NCBI GenBank assembly: GCA_018816345.1
Contig: JAHIWG010000098.1
Location: 1-53,001 of the forward strand
Length of the DNA stretch: 53,001 nucleotides
Direction of reading: 5' to 3'
Origin: Spirochaetota bacterium
GTDB lineage: Bacteria; Spirochaetota; Spirochaetia; Treponematales; UBA12059
Position numbers and translations under genes: made by a program. Below, piece by piece: positions 7,545 to 15,634 of the stretch. The notes beneath the pieces are model-generated. The model was not told the origin of the DNA, made no database searches, and was given only the letters and a program-made list of their open reading frames with translations. Every line of letters starts with the position of its first letter. The first letter of the stretch is position 1.

Positions 7545-8777
7545 ATGAGCGAGGACCAGACGAACGATAGGGGCGAGGCGGACCGGGCGGGCCGCCTCAA
7601 GGCGATCATCGACAAGCTCGCGGCCGGAGCGAGCCCCGATGCCGTGAAGAAGGAGTTCCACGACCTCATCAAGGGCGCCGACGCCTCCGAGGTGGCCGCC
7701 CTGGAGCAAAGCCTCATCGAGGGCGGCATGCCGGTCGAGGAGGTCCAGCGACTCTGCGAGGTCCATGCCGACGTATTCAAGGCCGGGCTGGAGCGGGGGG
7801 AGAAAGCGGAGCGGATGCCAGGCCATCCTATCCACACCTACATGGCGGAGAACCGCGAGGCCAGGAAACGGGCGCGGGCGCTCCGCGTGGCGGCCTTCGC
7901 CGGCAACCTCGAGGCGATACGCGAGGCGGCCTCGGGACTCAGGCCTATCATCGTCCATTTCGAGCGCAAGGAGAACCAGCTCTTCCCGTACCTCGAGAGA
8001 ACGGGCTTCTCGGGGCCGTCCAAGGTCATGTGGGGAAAGCACGACGAGATCCGCGCCGCTTTCAAGGAACTGGATTCCGCTATAGGCACCGACTACGCCA
8101 AGGTCGCGAGGCCCAAGGCCCGGGAGCTGGCGAAGAGGGTGCGCACGATGCTCTTCATGGAGGAGAGGATACTGTTCCCCAACGCGCTCAAGCGGCTGAG
8201 CGACGCCGACTGGGCCGCGATCCGGCGCGGGGACGACGCGATAGGCTACGCCTGGGTCGAGCCTGGCGCCGTATGGGACCCGGGCCTCGCGGACGGACGG
8301 ACGATCGAGCCGTCGGTCGGCGCCTATCCTAGCTTCGGCGCGGCCGTGCGGGACGCTGAGGCGAGAGCGGGCGGGACCGTACCGCTCTCCGTCGGGGGCC
8401 TGACCCCGGACTGCCTGGACCGCGTCCTCAAGAGCCTCCCCGTCGACCTTTCCTTCATAGACGCCGACGACAGGGTCATGTACTACTCCGACTCGCCGCG
8501 CAGGGTCTTTCCCAGGAGCCCGGGCGTCATAGGCCGCGAGGTGCGTAATTGCCATCCTCCCAAGAGCGTCGCGAAGGTGGAGCGAATTCTCGAGGCCTTC
8601 AAGAACAAGGAGAAGGACGAGGCCGAATTCTGGATCGAGATGGACGGGCGGTTCATCGTCATCTCCTATAAGCCGATCTACGACGGAGAAGGGAACTACC
8701 TCGGCACCCTCGAGACGAGCATGGACGCTACCGGGATCAGGGCGATGCGGGGCCAGCGCAGGCTCCTCGACTGGTAA
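7545..8777 (+). CDS. DUF438 protein: hemerythrin-like domain plus PAS domain
   Basis: This 410-residue protein is the intact paralogue of the gene at 3431. The N-terminal DUF438 helices (about 1-90) precede a hemerythrin-like region with HPIHTYMAEN, HFERKENQLFP, GKHDEIR and FMEERILFP, the His/Glu pattern expected for a di-iron site. A PAS domain (about 285-400) carries DLSFIDADD and NCHPPKSV and ends near RRLLDW, the usual DUF438 terminus. Hemerythrins bind O2 or sense redox in anaerobes, so an O2/redox sensor is the likely role; no output domain is present. Start ATG 7545 is chosen from CGGAGG 5 bases upstream and because codon use degrades before it. Confidence 0.87.
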   Translation: MSEDQTNDRGEADRAGRLKAIIDKLAAGASPDAVKKEFHDLIKGADASEVAALEQSLIEGGMPVEEVQRLCEVHADVFKAGLERGEKAERMPGHPIHTYMAENREARKRARALRVAAFAGNLEAIREAASGLRPIIVHFERKENQLFPYLERTGFSGPSKVMWGKHDEIRAAFKELDSAIGTDYAKVARPKARELAKRVRTMLFMEERILFPNALKRLSDADWAAIRRGDDAIGYAWVEPGAVWDPGLADGRTIEPSVGAYPSFGAAVRDAEARAGGTVPLSVGGLTPDCLDRVLKSLPVDLSFIDADDRVMYYSDSPRRVFPRSPGVIGREVRNCHPPKSVAKVERILEAFKNKEKDEAEFWIEMDGRFIVISYKPIYDGEGNYLGTLETSMDATGIRAMRGQRRLLDW

Positions 8778-8812
8778 ACGGCGCCCCGTCCCGCCGGGCC
8801 TATCGATTCCGA

Positions 8813-8840
8813 CTTGCCGACCGGAAGGAAAAGCGGCAAG
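8813..8840. repeat. Inverted repeat before the SDR gene
   Basis: CTTGCCG and CGGCAAG form a perfect 7-bp inverted repeat around a 14-base loop, between the DUF438 stop and the SDR start. The loop holds a GGAAGG that would otherwise be a poorly spaced ribosome site. No T tract follows, so it is either an operator or an mRNA hairpin. Confidence 0.35.
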
Positions 8841-8848
8841 CTATACGC

Positions 8849-9697
8849 ATGGAAACGCGACAGAACGGACCGGGCGTAGTGATAACGGGCGGCACCCGCG
8901 GCATAGGGAACGGCCTCGCGAAGGCCTTCCTCGCGCTGGGAGCCAGGGTAGTCATCAGCGGGCGCGACGCCGGAGTCGTCGACGCTGCCGTAGCGGCCCT
9001 CCGCGCCGGCCTCGGCGCGGGGACTGGCGGAGGAGCCGGGAACGGCGAGCCGGAGCGCGCCTTCGGCGCGGCCTGCGACGTGAGGAGATGGGAAGACGTC
9101 AAGCGCCTCTGGGACTTCGCGGAGGCCTCGCTCGGGGAGGTCGATATATGGATAAACAACGCCGGACTCGGGCAGCCGCAGGCTGACCTGGAGGACCTCG
9201 ACCCGGCGCTCGTCGCGGCGCTCTTCGACACCAACTGCTCGGGCGCGCTCTACGGCTGCAAGGTCGCCCTGGAGGGCATGAAGAAGCGCGGACGAGGCGC
9301 CATCTATAACATGGAGGGACTCGGGTCCAAGGGCGAGCAGGTCCGCGGCATGACGGCCTACGGAGCCTCCAAGCGGGCGCTCTCCTATATCACCGACTCG
9401 GCGGCCCTGGAGGCGCGCGGCACCGGCGTCGTGGTCGGGGCCATGATGCCCGGCATGACCGCGACCGACCTGATCATAGGCGAGTACCGCGGCAAGCCCG
9501 GGGAGTGGGCCAAGGTCAGCAAGATCTTCAACATTCTCTCCGATACCGTAGAGACAGTGGCGCCGTGGCTGGCACGGCGAGCGCTCGAGAACCGGCGCAA
9601 CGGCCGCCGCATCGTCTGGCTCACCGGAGGCAAGGCGGCGTGGCGCTTCATGAGCGCTCCCTTCGCTAAGCGGAGAATATACCCGGACCAGCTCTAG
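8849..9697 (+). CDS. Short-chain dehydrogenase/reductase, NYC1-like
   Basis: The 282-residue protein has the NAD(P)-binding TGGTRGIGNG (about 13-22), NNAG, and the catalytic Y171GASK175. Upstream of the Tyr the usual Ser region reads YNMEGLGSKGEQ, close to the NMDGxGS segment of plant chlorophyll b reductases (NYC1/NOL). It therefore belongs near that SDR branch rather than to the common FabG type; in bacteria the substrate is unknown. The start is uncertain: no well-spaced ribosome site precedes the ATG at 8849, and an in-frame GTG at 8879 just before the nucleotide-binding strand is an alternative. It is followed, after a 63-bp gap with its own promoter, by the formate dehydrogenase genes. 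Confidence 0.82.
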   Translation: METRQNGPGVVITGGTRGIGNGLAKAFLALGARVVISGRDAGVVDAAVAALRAGLGAGTGGGAGNGEPERAFGAACDVRRWEDVKRLWDFAEASLGEVDIWINNAGLGQPQADLEDLDPALVAALFDTNCSGALYGCKVALEGMKKRGRGAIYNMEGLGSKGEQVRGMTAYGASKRALSYITDSAALEARGTGVVVGAMMPGMTATDLIIGEYRGKPGEWAKVSKIFNILSDTVETVAPWLARRALENRRNGRRIVWLTGGKAAWRFMSAPFAKRRIYPDQL

Positions 9698-9725
9698 GCC
9701 GCGGAAACCCGGACCGACCTTTTCT

Positions 9726-9754
9726 TTGACTCGGAGGCTCGGCGGTCCTATACT
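9726..9754 (+). promoter_or_regulatory. Sigma-70 promoter giving a leaderless formate dehydrogenase mRNA
   Basis: TTGACT (9726-9731), a 17-bp spacer and TATACT (9749-9754) predict a transcription start at 9761, which is the A of the ATG. No ribosome site exists between the -10 and the start codon. This is the clearest leaderless arrangement in the window. Confidence 0.85.
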
Positions 9755-9760
9755 TCTGGC

Positions 9761-11542
9761 ATGGAAAGCCGCGAGAAGCTGATCGAATCGCTCGGCGAGG
9801 CCCAGGCGCGCTCGGGGCGGAACTGGATATCCCCGGCCGACGTATCGGAGGCCTCGAACCGCCTCGGCCTGTCGGCCGCCGCGGTCAAGGGCGTAGCCTC
9901 GTACTACTCGATGCTCAGCCTCGAGCCCCGGGGGAGGCACGTAATCAGGATGTGCGCCTCCCCCGTATGCCGCATGGCGGGATCCCTCGATCTGCTCGCG
10001 GTAGCCCGGGCCGCCTCCGGCGCCCCGGTAGGCGGGACCGACCCGAGCGGGGCGTTCACCCTGGAGACCTGCCAGTGCCTCGGCCGCTGCGCCGGGGCCC
10101 CCGCGATGACGGTCGACGACCGCGCCTACGCGCGGCTCGACGCGGACCGCGTCGCCGCTATCATTACCGCCACGGCCGGGGCGGACGGACGCCCCTCGGG
10201 CGGCTACCCGGAGGACGGCTCCGCCTACGCCGCGCGCATCGACGTCGCGTCCGGCTCGCCAAAGGTCTCCCTGCGCTACGACCTCTCGGACCCCGCGGAC
10301 TCGGGCGAGTACGGCCGCGCGGGCGGCTGGGCCGGCCTTAAAGCCGCCCTCGCGATGCCGCCGGACGCCGTCGTGGAGGAACTATCGCGGGCCAAGGTCC
10401 GCGGCCGCGGCGGGGCGGGCTTCCCGACGGGCCAGAAGGAGCGCGCCGCCGCCGGATCCGCCTGCGTCGAGGGCCGGGGCTGCGAGCGCTTCGTCGTGTG
10501 CAACGCCGACGAGGGCGAGCCTGGCACCTTCAAGGACCGCGTCATCATGGAGCGCTCGCCGCTCCTGCTCCTCGAGGGCATGCTGATATCCGCCTACGCC
10601 ATAGGCGCGAGCCGGGGCTTCATCTATATACGGGGCGAGTACGGCCCCGCGATAGCGCGGGTCCGGGCCGCCGTCGACTCGGCCCGCCGGGCGGGCTACC
10701 TGGGCCCGAGCGTCATGGGAACCGCGTTCTCGTTCGACGTCGAGCTACGTCTGGGGGCGGGATCGTACCTCTGCGGGGAGGAGCTGACCCTGATAGAGTC
10801 GCTCGAGGGCAAGCGGGGCTACCCGCGCATCAAGCCGCCCTTCCCGGCGGAAGCCGGCTTCCGCGGCCGGCCGACCCTCGTCAACAACGTCGAGACCCTC
10901 TCCGCCCTGCCCTGGGTGATAGAGCGCGGGGCGGACGCGTACCTCGCCCTGGGCGCGGCCTCCTCGCCGGGCACCAAGGTATTCTGCCTGTCCGGGGACG
11001 TCTCGCGCCCCGGGTACGGCGAGTGGGAGATGGGCGTCGGCCTGGGAGAGCTGATAGAGGCGGCGGGCGGCGCGATCGGCGCGGACGGACGACCCGCGGA
11101 GAAGCCCCTCGCGGTCCTGCTCGGCGGGGCGGCCGGCACCTTCGTACCGGGCGACGCGCTCGATCTCCGTATGGACTACGACTCGCTCAAGGCCGCCGGG
11201 GCGACGCTCGGCTCGGGAGCAGTCATCGTCCTGGGGCCGGGCCGCTCCGTCCTCGACTCCGTCTCCGCGATCATGGACTTCTTCGCCCACGAGTCGTGCG
11301 GCAAGTGCGTGCCGTGCAGGGTCGGCACCGCGAGGCTCGCCGCCTCGGCGCGGGCGCTCGCGGAGAAGGCTCGCGACGCGGGCCTGCGCGATGCGGGCCT
11401 GCGCGACGCGGACCTTCGCGCCGGGCTCGAGGCCATGGTCGCCGACGCCGAGCGCATCGCCAAGGCCTCGCTCTGCCCCCTCGGGCAGTCTCCTATACTG
11501 CCGCTCCGTAGCGCCTCGACGAACCTAACGAATCTCCATTGA
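9761..11542 (+). CDS. NAD-linked formate dehydrogenase flavin subunit, NuoE-NuoF fusion
   Basis: This 593-residue protein passes electrons between NAD(H) and the formate dehydrogenase catalytic subunit. Residues 1-135 are a NuoE-like thioredoxin-fold [2Fe-2S] domain with Cys65, Cys70, Cys106 and Cys110. The rest is NuoF-like: GRGGAGFPTG (about 215-225, NADH/FMN), CNADEGEPGTF, GAGSYLCGEETL-type FMN loop, and the [4Fe-4S] motif ESCGKCVPCR (about 511-520) with the last ligand in SLCPLGQS. Fusion of the two subunits is known in HoxF- and FdsB-like proteins. A short in-frame repeat (DAGLR DAGLR DADLR) lies before the last Cys. The mRNA is predicted leaderless. The catalytic gene follows 13 bases later. 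Confidence 0.9.
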   Translation: MESREKLIESLGEAQARSGRNWISPADVSEASNRLGLSAAAVKGVASYYSMLSLEPRGRHVIRMCASPVCRMAGSLDLLAVARAASGAPVGGTDPSGAFTLETCQCLGRCAGAPAMTVDDRAYARLDADRVAAIITATAGADGRPSGGYPEDGSAYAARIDVASGSPKVSLRYDLSDPADSGEYGRAGGWAGLKAALAMPPDAVVEELSRAKVRGRGGAGFPTGQKERAAAGSACVEGRGCERFVVCNADEGEPGTFKDRVIMERSPLLLLEGMLISAYAIGASRGFIYIRGEYGPAIARVRAAVDSARRAGYLGPSVMGTAFSFDVELRLGAGSYLCGEELTLIESLEGKRGYPRIKPPFPAEAGFRGRPTLVNNVETLSALPWVIERGADAYLALGAASSPGTKVFCLSGDVSRPGYGEWEMGVGLGELIEAAGGAIGADGRPAEKPLAVLLGGAAGTFVPGDALDLRMDYDSLKAAGATLGSGAVIVLGPGRSVLDSVSAIMDFFAHESCGKCVPCRVGTARLAASARALAEKARDAGLRDAGLRDADLRAGLEAMVADAERIAKASLCPLGQSPILPLRSASTNLTNLH

Positions 11543-11555
11543 AGGGAAAACGCGC

Positions 11556-14339
11556 ATGCCTAACGAAGCCATTAGCATCACCATAGACGGAACGGCCGTG
11601 AAGGCGGAACGGGGACGGCTCCTCATAGCCGTGGCCAGGGAGGCGGGCTTCGATATACCCAGCCTGTGCTGGCACCGCAAGCTCAGCCCCACCGGCGCGT
11701 GCCGGCTGTGCATCGTCAAGGTCGCTGGCATGCGGGGCCTCGTCACGTCGTGCTCCACCGCCGTCGAGGACGGGATGCAGGTCGTCGCCTTCGACGAGGA
11801 GCTCGAGTCGGAGCGGCGCTTCATACTCGCCTCCCTGATGACCGAGGTAGGGCTCGGCACCGACGGCTCGCACCGCGACGAGTTCGCGGAGCTTTGCGTC
11901 CGCTACGGCCTGGCCGACGCCGCCTCCCCTCCCCGTCCCCGCTCCGCGGCCGACGGGCTGGCCCTGATCCGGGCGACCCCGAGGCCTATCGACGACAGCT
12001 CGCCGGTCCTCGGCTTCGACCCGTCCAAGTGCGTCAAGTGCTTCCGCTGCGTGAAGGCCTGCGACGAGGTGCAGGGCAAGGGCGTCATAGGCGTCCTCGG
12101 CCGCGGCACGGAGTCGTACCTGGCCGCGGGCATGGACGGCTGGGGCCGATCCGAGTGCGACGGCTGCGGCGAGTGCGTCCAGCTCTGCCCCACGGGCGCC
12201 CTCGTCGAGAAGCCTAACCGGGCCGCCATCGCCGCCGCCGCGGCGGGCGGAGCCGCGGGCGGCGTACGCAAGGTCCGGACTACTTGCTCGTACTGCGGCG
12301 TAGGCTGCCAGCTCGAGCTCTCGACCCTCGGCGGGCGCATAGTCCGAGCCGACGGCGTCGAGGGAGTCCTCCCCAACGACGGCCGCCTCTGCGTCAAGGG
12401 CCGCTTCGGCTACGACTACGTGGAGAGCCCCGAGCGCCTCACGGTCCCCCTCATTAAGGAGAACGGCGCCTTCCGCGAGGCCAGCTGGGACGAGGCCCTC
12501 GACGCCGCCGCGGCGGGCTTCCTGGCCGTCAAGGAACGCTACGGCCCCGACGCCCTGGCCGGGTACTCGTCGGCGAAGTGCACCAACGAGGAGAACTACC
12601 TCTTCCAGAAGCTCGTGCGCGTCGCCTTCGGCACCAACAACCTGGACTACTGCACCCGCCTCTGCCACGCCTCCACGGTGACAGCGATGCTCAAGGCCCT
12701 CGGCGACGGCGCGGCGACCAATTCCATAGAGGACTACGAGAGCGTCGGCTGCGCGCTCGTCATCGGCAACAACATGATAGAGACGCACCCGGTGACCGCG
12801 ACCTACCTGAAGCGCGGCCTGGCCCGCGGCGGCCGCCTCGTCGTCGTCGACCCGCGACGGACGCCGCTGGCCGCCCTCGCCGACGTCTGGCTCCGGCCCC
12901 GCCTGGGCACGGACGTGGCCCTGCTCAACGGCATGGCCCGCGTAGCCATAGAGGAGGGATGGATCGACGAGGGCTTCATAGCCCGGCGAGTCCTCGGCGG
13001 GGCGGAGAGCCTGGAGGCGCTCAAGCGGGCGGTGGAGCCCTACGACCGGGCCGAGGTGACCCGCATCACGGGCGTCGACTGGGACGATATGCGGGAAGCG
13101 ACCAGGCTATACGCCACCGCCGAAACCTCCGTCATAGCCACGGGCATGGGCATGAGCCAGCAGGCCGTGGGCACCAACAACGTCTTCGCCCTCATCAACC
13201 TGATGCTCGTCACCGGCCAGGTAGGCAAGGAGGGCGCCGGCATCAGCCCGCCGAGGGGGCAGAACAACGTGCAGGGCGCCACCGACGTCGGCGCCTCCCC
13301 GATATTCTACCCTGGCTACATACCCGCCTCCGACGACGCCAACCGGTCGCGCGTGGCGGCGCTCTGGGGCTACCCGGCCGCCGAGCTGCCCGGGGTCAAG
13401 GGACTGTCCACCGTGGAGATCATGAAGGCGGCCGGCGAAGGCGCGGTTCGCGGCCTCTACGTGATGGGAGAGAACCCGCTGCACACCGACCCCAACCTGA
13501 ACCACGTCGAGGAGGCCGTGGGGCGGCTCGACTTCATGCTGGTCCAGGACATTTTCATGACGCCCACCGCGGCGCGGGCCGACGTCGTGCTGCCGGCCGC
13601 GAGCTTCGCGGAGAAGGACGGCACCTTCACCAACTCCGACAGGCGCGTGCTCCGGGTACGAAAGGCCGTGGAGGCCCCGGGCCTGGCGCGGGACGACGCG
13701 TGGATAATCCAGGAGGTCGCCAGGCGCATGGGCCGGCCGATAGGCCCCTACGGATCGTCCGCGCCCTACCCCTCGGCCTCGTCGATATGGGACGAGATAG
13801 CCGAGGCCGCCCCTATCGTGGCGGGGATCTCGTACGGCCGCCTCGAGGCCGGCGGCGTGCAATGGCCCTGCGCCGACGCGCGGGACCCCGGCAGGCGCAC
13901 CCTGTTCCTCGAGCGCTTCAACACGCCGGACGGCCTGGCCAGGATAACCCCCGTGGCCTACGCGTCCGGCGCCGAGGAGACGGACTCCGAGTACCCGCTC
14001 ATCCTCAACACCGGCCGCATCCTGTACCAGTACCATTCGTCCACGATGAGCCTGCGGAGCGGGCCGCTGTCGGCCTTCGCCAAGGACTCGTACGTCTTGA
14101 TGCACCCCGACGACGCGCTGCGCCGCGGCCTGGCCGACGGCCTGCGCGTCCGGGTGCTCTCGCGCCGCGGCGAGCTAACGACGACGCTCCGCGTCGACGA
14201 CGGCGTGACGCCCGGGGAGACCTTCATGCCGTTCCATTTCCCCGACGCCCTGGTGAACAAGCTGACGCGCGACGTGCTCGACCCTTCCAGCCGTATCGCG
14301 CCACTCAAGCTGAGCGCGGTACGGGTGGAGGCCCTATGA
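11556..14339 (+). CDS. Formate dehydrogenase catalytic subunit, Mo/W-bis-MGD, Cys-type
   Basis: The 927-residue enzyme interconverts formate and CO2 at a molybdenum or tungsten pterin centre in the cytoplasm. In order: a NuoG-like [2Fe-2S] domain (1-80; CWHRKLSPTGACRLC); two [4Fe-4S] motifs (CVKCFRCVKAC and CDGCGECVQLCP, about 160-215); a further [4Fe-4S] motif CSYCGVGCQ (about 248-256); the molybdopterin body; and a dinucleotide-binding domain (about 800-925). The metal ligand is Cys370 in DYCTRLCHAST, where selenoenzymes have Sec. The His-Cys [4Fe-4S] cluster usual between the first two segments is absent. With the NuoEF fusion it forms an NAD-linked complex; electron bifurcation is possible but unproven. 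Confidence 0.92.
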   Translation: MPNEAISITIDGTAVKAERGRLLIAVAREAGFDIPSLCWHRKLSPTGACRLCIVKVAGMRGLVTSCSTAVEDGMQVVAFDEELESERRFILASLMTEVGLGTDGSHRDEFAELCVRYGLADAASPPRPRSAADGLALIRATPRPIDDSSPVLGFDPSKCVKCFRCVKACDEVQGKGVIGVLGRGTESYLAAGMDGWGRSECDGCGECVQLCPTGALVEKPNRAAIAAAAAGGAAGGVRKVRTTCSYCGVGCQLELSTLGGRIVRADGVEGVLPNDGRLCVKGRFGYDYVESPERLTVPLIKENGAFREASWDEALDAAAAGFLAVKERYGPDALAGYSSAKCTNEENYLFQKLVRVAFGTNNLDYCTRLCHASTVTAMLKALGDGAATNSIEDYESVGCALVIGNNMIETHPVTATYLKRGLARGGRLVVVDPRRTPLAALADVWLRPRLGTDVALLNGMARVAIEEGWIDEGFIARRVLGGAESLEALKRAVEPYDRAEVTRITGVDWDDMREATRLYATAETSVIATGMGMSQQAVGTNNVFALINLMLVTGQVGKEGAGISPPRGQNNVQGATDVGASPIFYPGYIPASDDANRSRVAALWGYPAAELPGVKGLSTVEIMKAAGEGAVRGLYVMGENPLHTDPNLNHVEEAVGRLDFMLVQDIFMTPTAARADVVLPAASFAEKDGTFTNSDRRVLRVRKAVEAPGLARDDAWIIQEVARRMGRPIGPYGSSAPYPSASSIWDEIAEAAPIVAGISYGRLEAGGVQWPCADARDPGRRTLFLERFNTPDGLARITPVAYASGAEETDSEYPLILNTGRILYQYHSSTMSLRSGPLSAFAKDSYVLMHPDDALRRGLADGLRVRVLSRRGELTTTLRVDDGVTPGETFMPFHFPDALVNKLTRDVLDPSSRIAPLKLSAVRVEAL

Positions 14340-14407
14340 TGCCTTCCGCGGCCGTACGATAGCCAACGTGAAAGCCGGACTCGCGCCGTCCGTAGAAAGG
14401 GATACTC

Positions 14408-15586
14408 GTGCTTATCATAAAGAACGCGCTCGTCTATGCTCCTTCCCCTATCGGCTTAAGGGACATAGCCATAGCGGGAGGGAGGATACTCGCCATAGAG
14501 GAGCGTATCGACGAGACGCGCTTGCCCATCGCCCACGAGGTGGTTGACGCGAACGGGGCGATCGTCGTCCCGGGCTTCATCGACGGCCACGTGCACGTGA
14601 CTGGCGGCGGCGGCGAGGGCGGCTTCAGCACGAGGACGCCGGAACTGCGCCTAGGCGACGCTACCCTCGCGGGCGTCACGACGGTCGTCGGCGTCCTCGG
14701 CACGGACGGCGTCTGCCGGAGCGTGGAGGCCCTCGTCGCCAAGACCTACGCGCTCCGCGAGGAGGGCATATCGGCCTGGTGCTATACCGGCTCCTACCGC
14801 GTGCCCGCGACGACGGTGACCGGCGACGTCATGAAGGACGTCATGCTCATAGAGCCGGTGATAGGAGCGGGCGAGATAGCCGTCTCCGACCACCGCTCCT
14901 CGCGGCCAAGCGACGACGAGCTGGCCCGGATCGCCGCCGGGGCCCGCGTCGGGGGCATGCTGTCCGGCAAGGCCGGCGTCGTCAACGTCCATCTCGGCGA
15001 CGCTCCCGACGGGCTCGGCCCCCTGGAGCGCATAGCCGCGGCCGGAGACATTCCGCGCGCCCAGTTCATCCCCACCCACTGCAACAGGAACCCTGCGCTG
15101 TTCGCCAGCTCTATCGCCTGGGCGCGTTCCGGGGGAAGGGTCGACTATACGGCGAGCACGGTACCGGCCTTCCTCGCCGACGGGGAGACGAGCGCCGCCG
15201 AGGCAGTCTCGAGGCTCAAGGCCGAGGGCGTCGACATGTCGCGCGCGACGGTAACCAGCGACGGGCAGGGCAGCCTGCCCCGCTTCGACGCGGCCGGCAT
15301 CATCACGGGGCTGGACGTCGGCTCGTGCTCCAGCCTCCTAGGCTACCTCCGCGAGGCCGTCGGGACGAGGGGCCTTTCCCTGGAGGAAGCGCTGGCGCCC
15401 ATCACGTCCAATCCCGCCGCCGCGCTCAGGCTGCCGCGCAAGGGCAGGCTCGAGGCGGGCATGGACGCGGATCTGGTCGTGCTGACGCCCGAGCTAGGCG
15501 TAGGAACCGTCGTCGCCAGGGGCCGGGTCATGGTCAGGGACGGCGGGCAGGTTGTCCTAGGCGTATTCGAGCGACGCGAGGACTGA
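14408..15586 (+). CDS. iadA: Isoaspartyl dipeptidase (beta-aspartyl peptidase)
   Basis: The 392-residue amidohydrolase cleaves beta-aspartyl dipeptides left by protein damage and turnover. It matches E. coli IadA along its length: metal site His61-x-His63 in GHVHVTGGGGEGG, VVGVLGTDG, YHVP-like YRVPATT, SDHRSS, the PTHCNRN segment and SSDG-like TSDGQGS. The bridging carboxylated lysine of E. coli IadA (VKCAISDHRS) is Glu156 here (GEIAVSDHRS), a substitution also seen in other amidohydrolases. It starts at GTG 14408 behind AAAGGG. It follows the formate dehydrogenase pair by 68 bases. Function with the CocE hydrolases and APC permeases downstream in peptide catabolism is an inference from proximity. 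Confidence 0.9.
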   Translation: MLIIKNALVYAPSPIGLRDIAIAGGRILAIEERIDETRLPIAHEVVDANGAIVVPGFIDGHVHVTGGGGEGGFSTRTPELRLGDATLAGVTTVVGVLGTDGVCRSVEALVAKTYALREEGISAWCYTGSYRVPATTVTGDVMKDVMLIEPVIGAGEIAVSDHRSSRPSDDELARIAAGARVGGMLSGKAGVVNVHLGDAPDGLGPLERIAAAGDIPRAQFIPTHCNRNPALFASSIAWARSGGRVDYTASTVPAFLADGETSAAEAVSRLKAEGVDMSRATVTSDGQGSLPRFDAAGIITGLDVGSCSSLLGYLREAVGTRGLSLEEALAPITSNPAAALRLPRKGRLEAGMDADLVVLTPELGVGTVVARGRVMVRDGGQVVLGVFERRED

Positions 15587-15622
15587 GGCCGAGGAAGGAA
15601 GGCAGCCGACGGTAGGCCGTGC

Positions 15623-15628
15623 TATACT
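15623..15628 (+). promoter_or_regulatory. -10 box of a leaderless GDPD mRNA
   Basis: TATACT followed by six bases puts the predicted start at 15635, the A of the ATG. No Shine-Dalgarno sequence precedes the codon. No good -35 is visible at 16-18 bp. Confidence 0.55.
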
Positions 15629-15634
15629 CGCGCG

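Noticed and set aside
7367-7837. N-terminal extension of the PfpI-glycosyltransferase frame
   Set aside because: AGGAGG sits just before the ATG at 7366, the extension is Arg/Ser-rich nonsense and it overlaps the DUF438 gene.
8842-8847. TATACG as a -10 for a leaderless SDR mRNA
   Set aside because: The predicted start would be 5 bases inside the gene counted from ATG 8849, so the geometry does not fit unless GTG 8879 is the true start.
12651-12665. Possible selenocysteine site in formate dehydrogenase
   Set aside because: The active-site codon is TGC (Cys370), not TGA, so no selenocysteine insertion is needed.
11493-14105. Long antisense open frames across the formate dehydrogenase genes
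   Set aside because: They mirror GC-rich codon bias of the real genes on the other strand and contain no recognisable domain.
14336-14362. Eight-codon frame overlapping the formate dehydrogenase stop
   Set aside because: Too short, with no ribosome site and no sign of a leader-peptide role.
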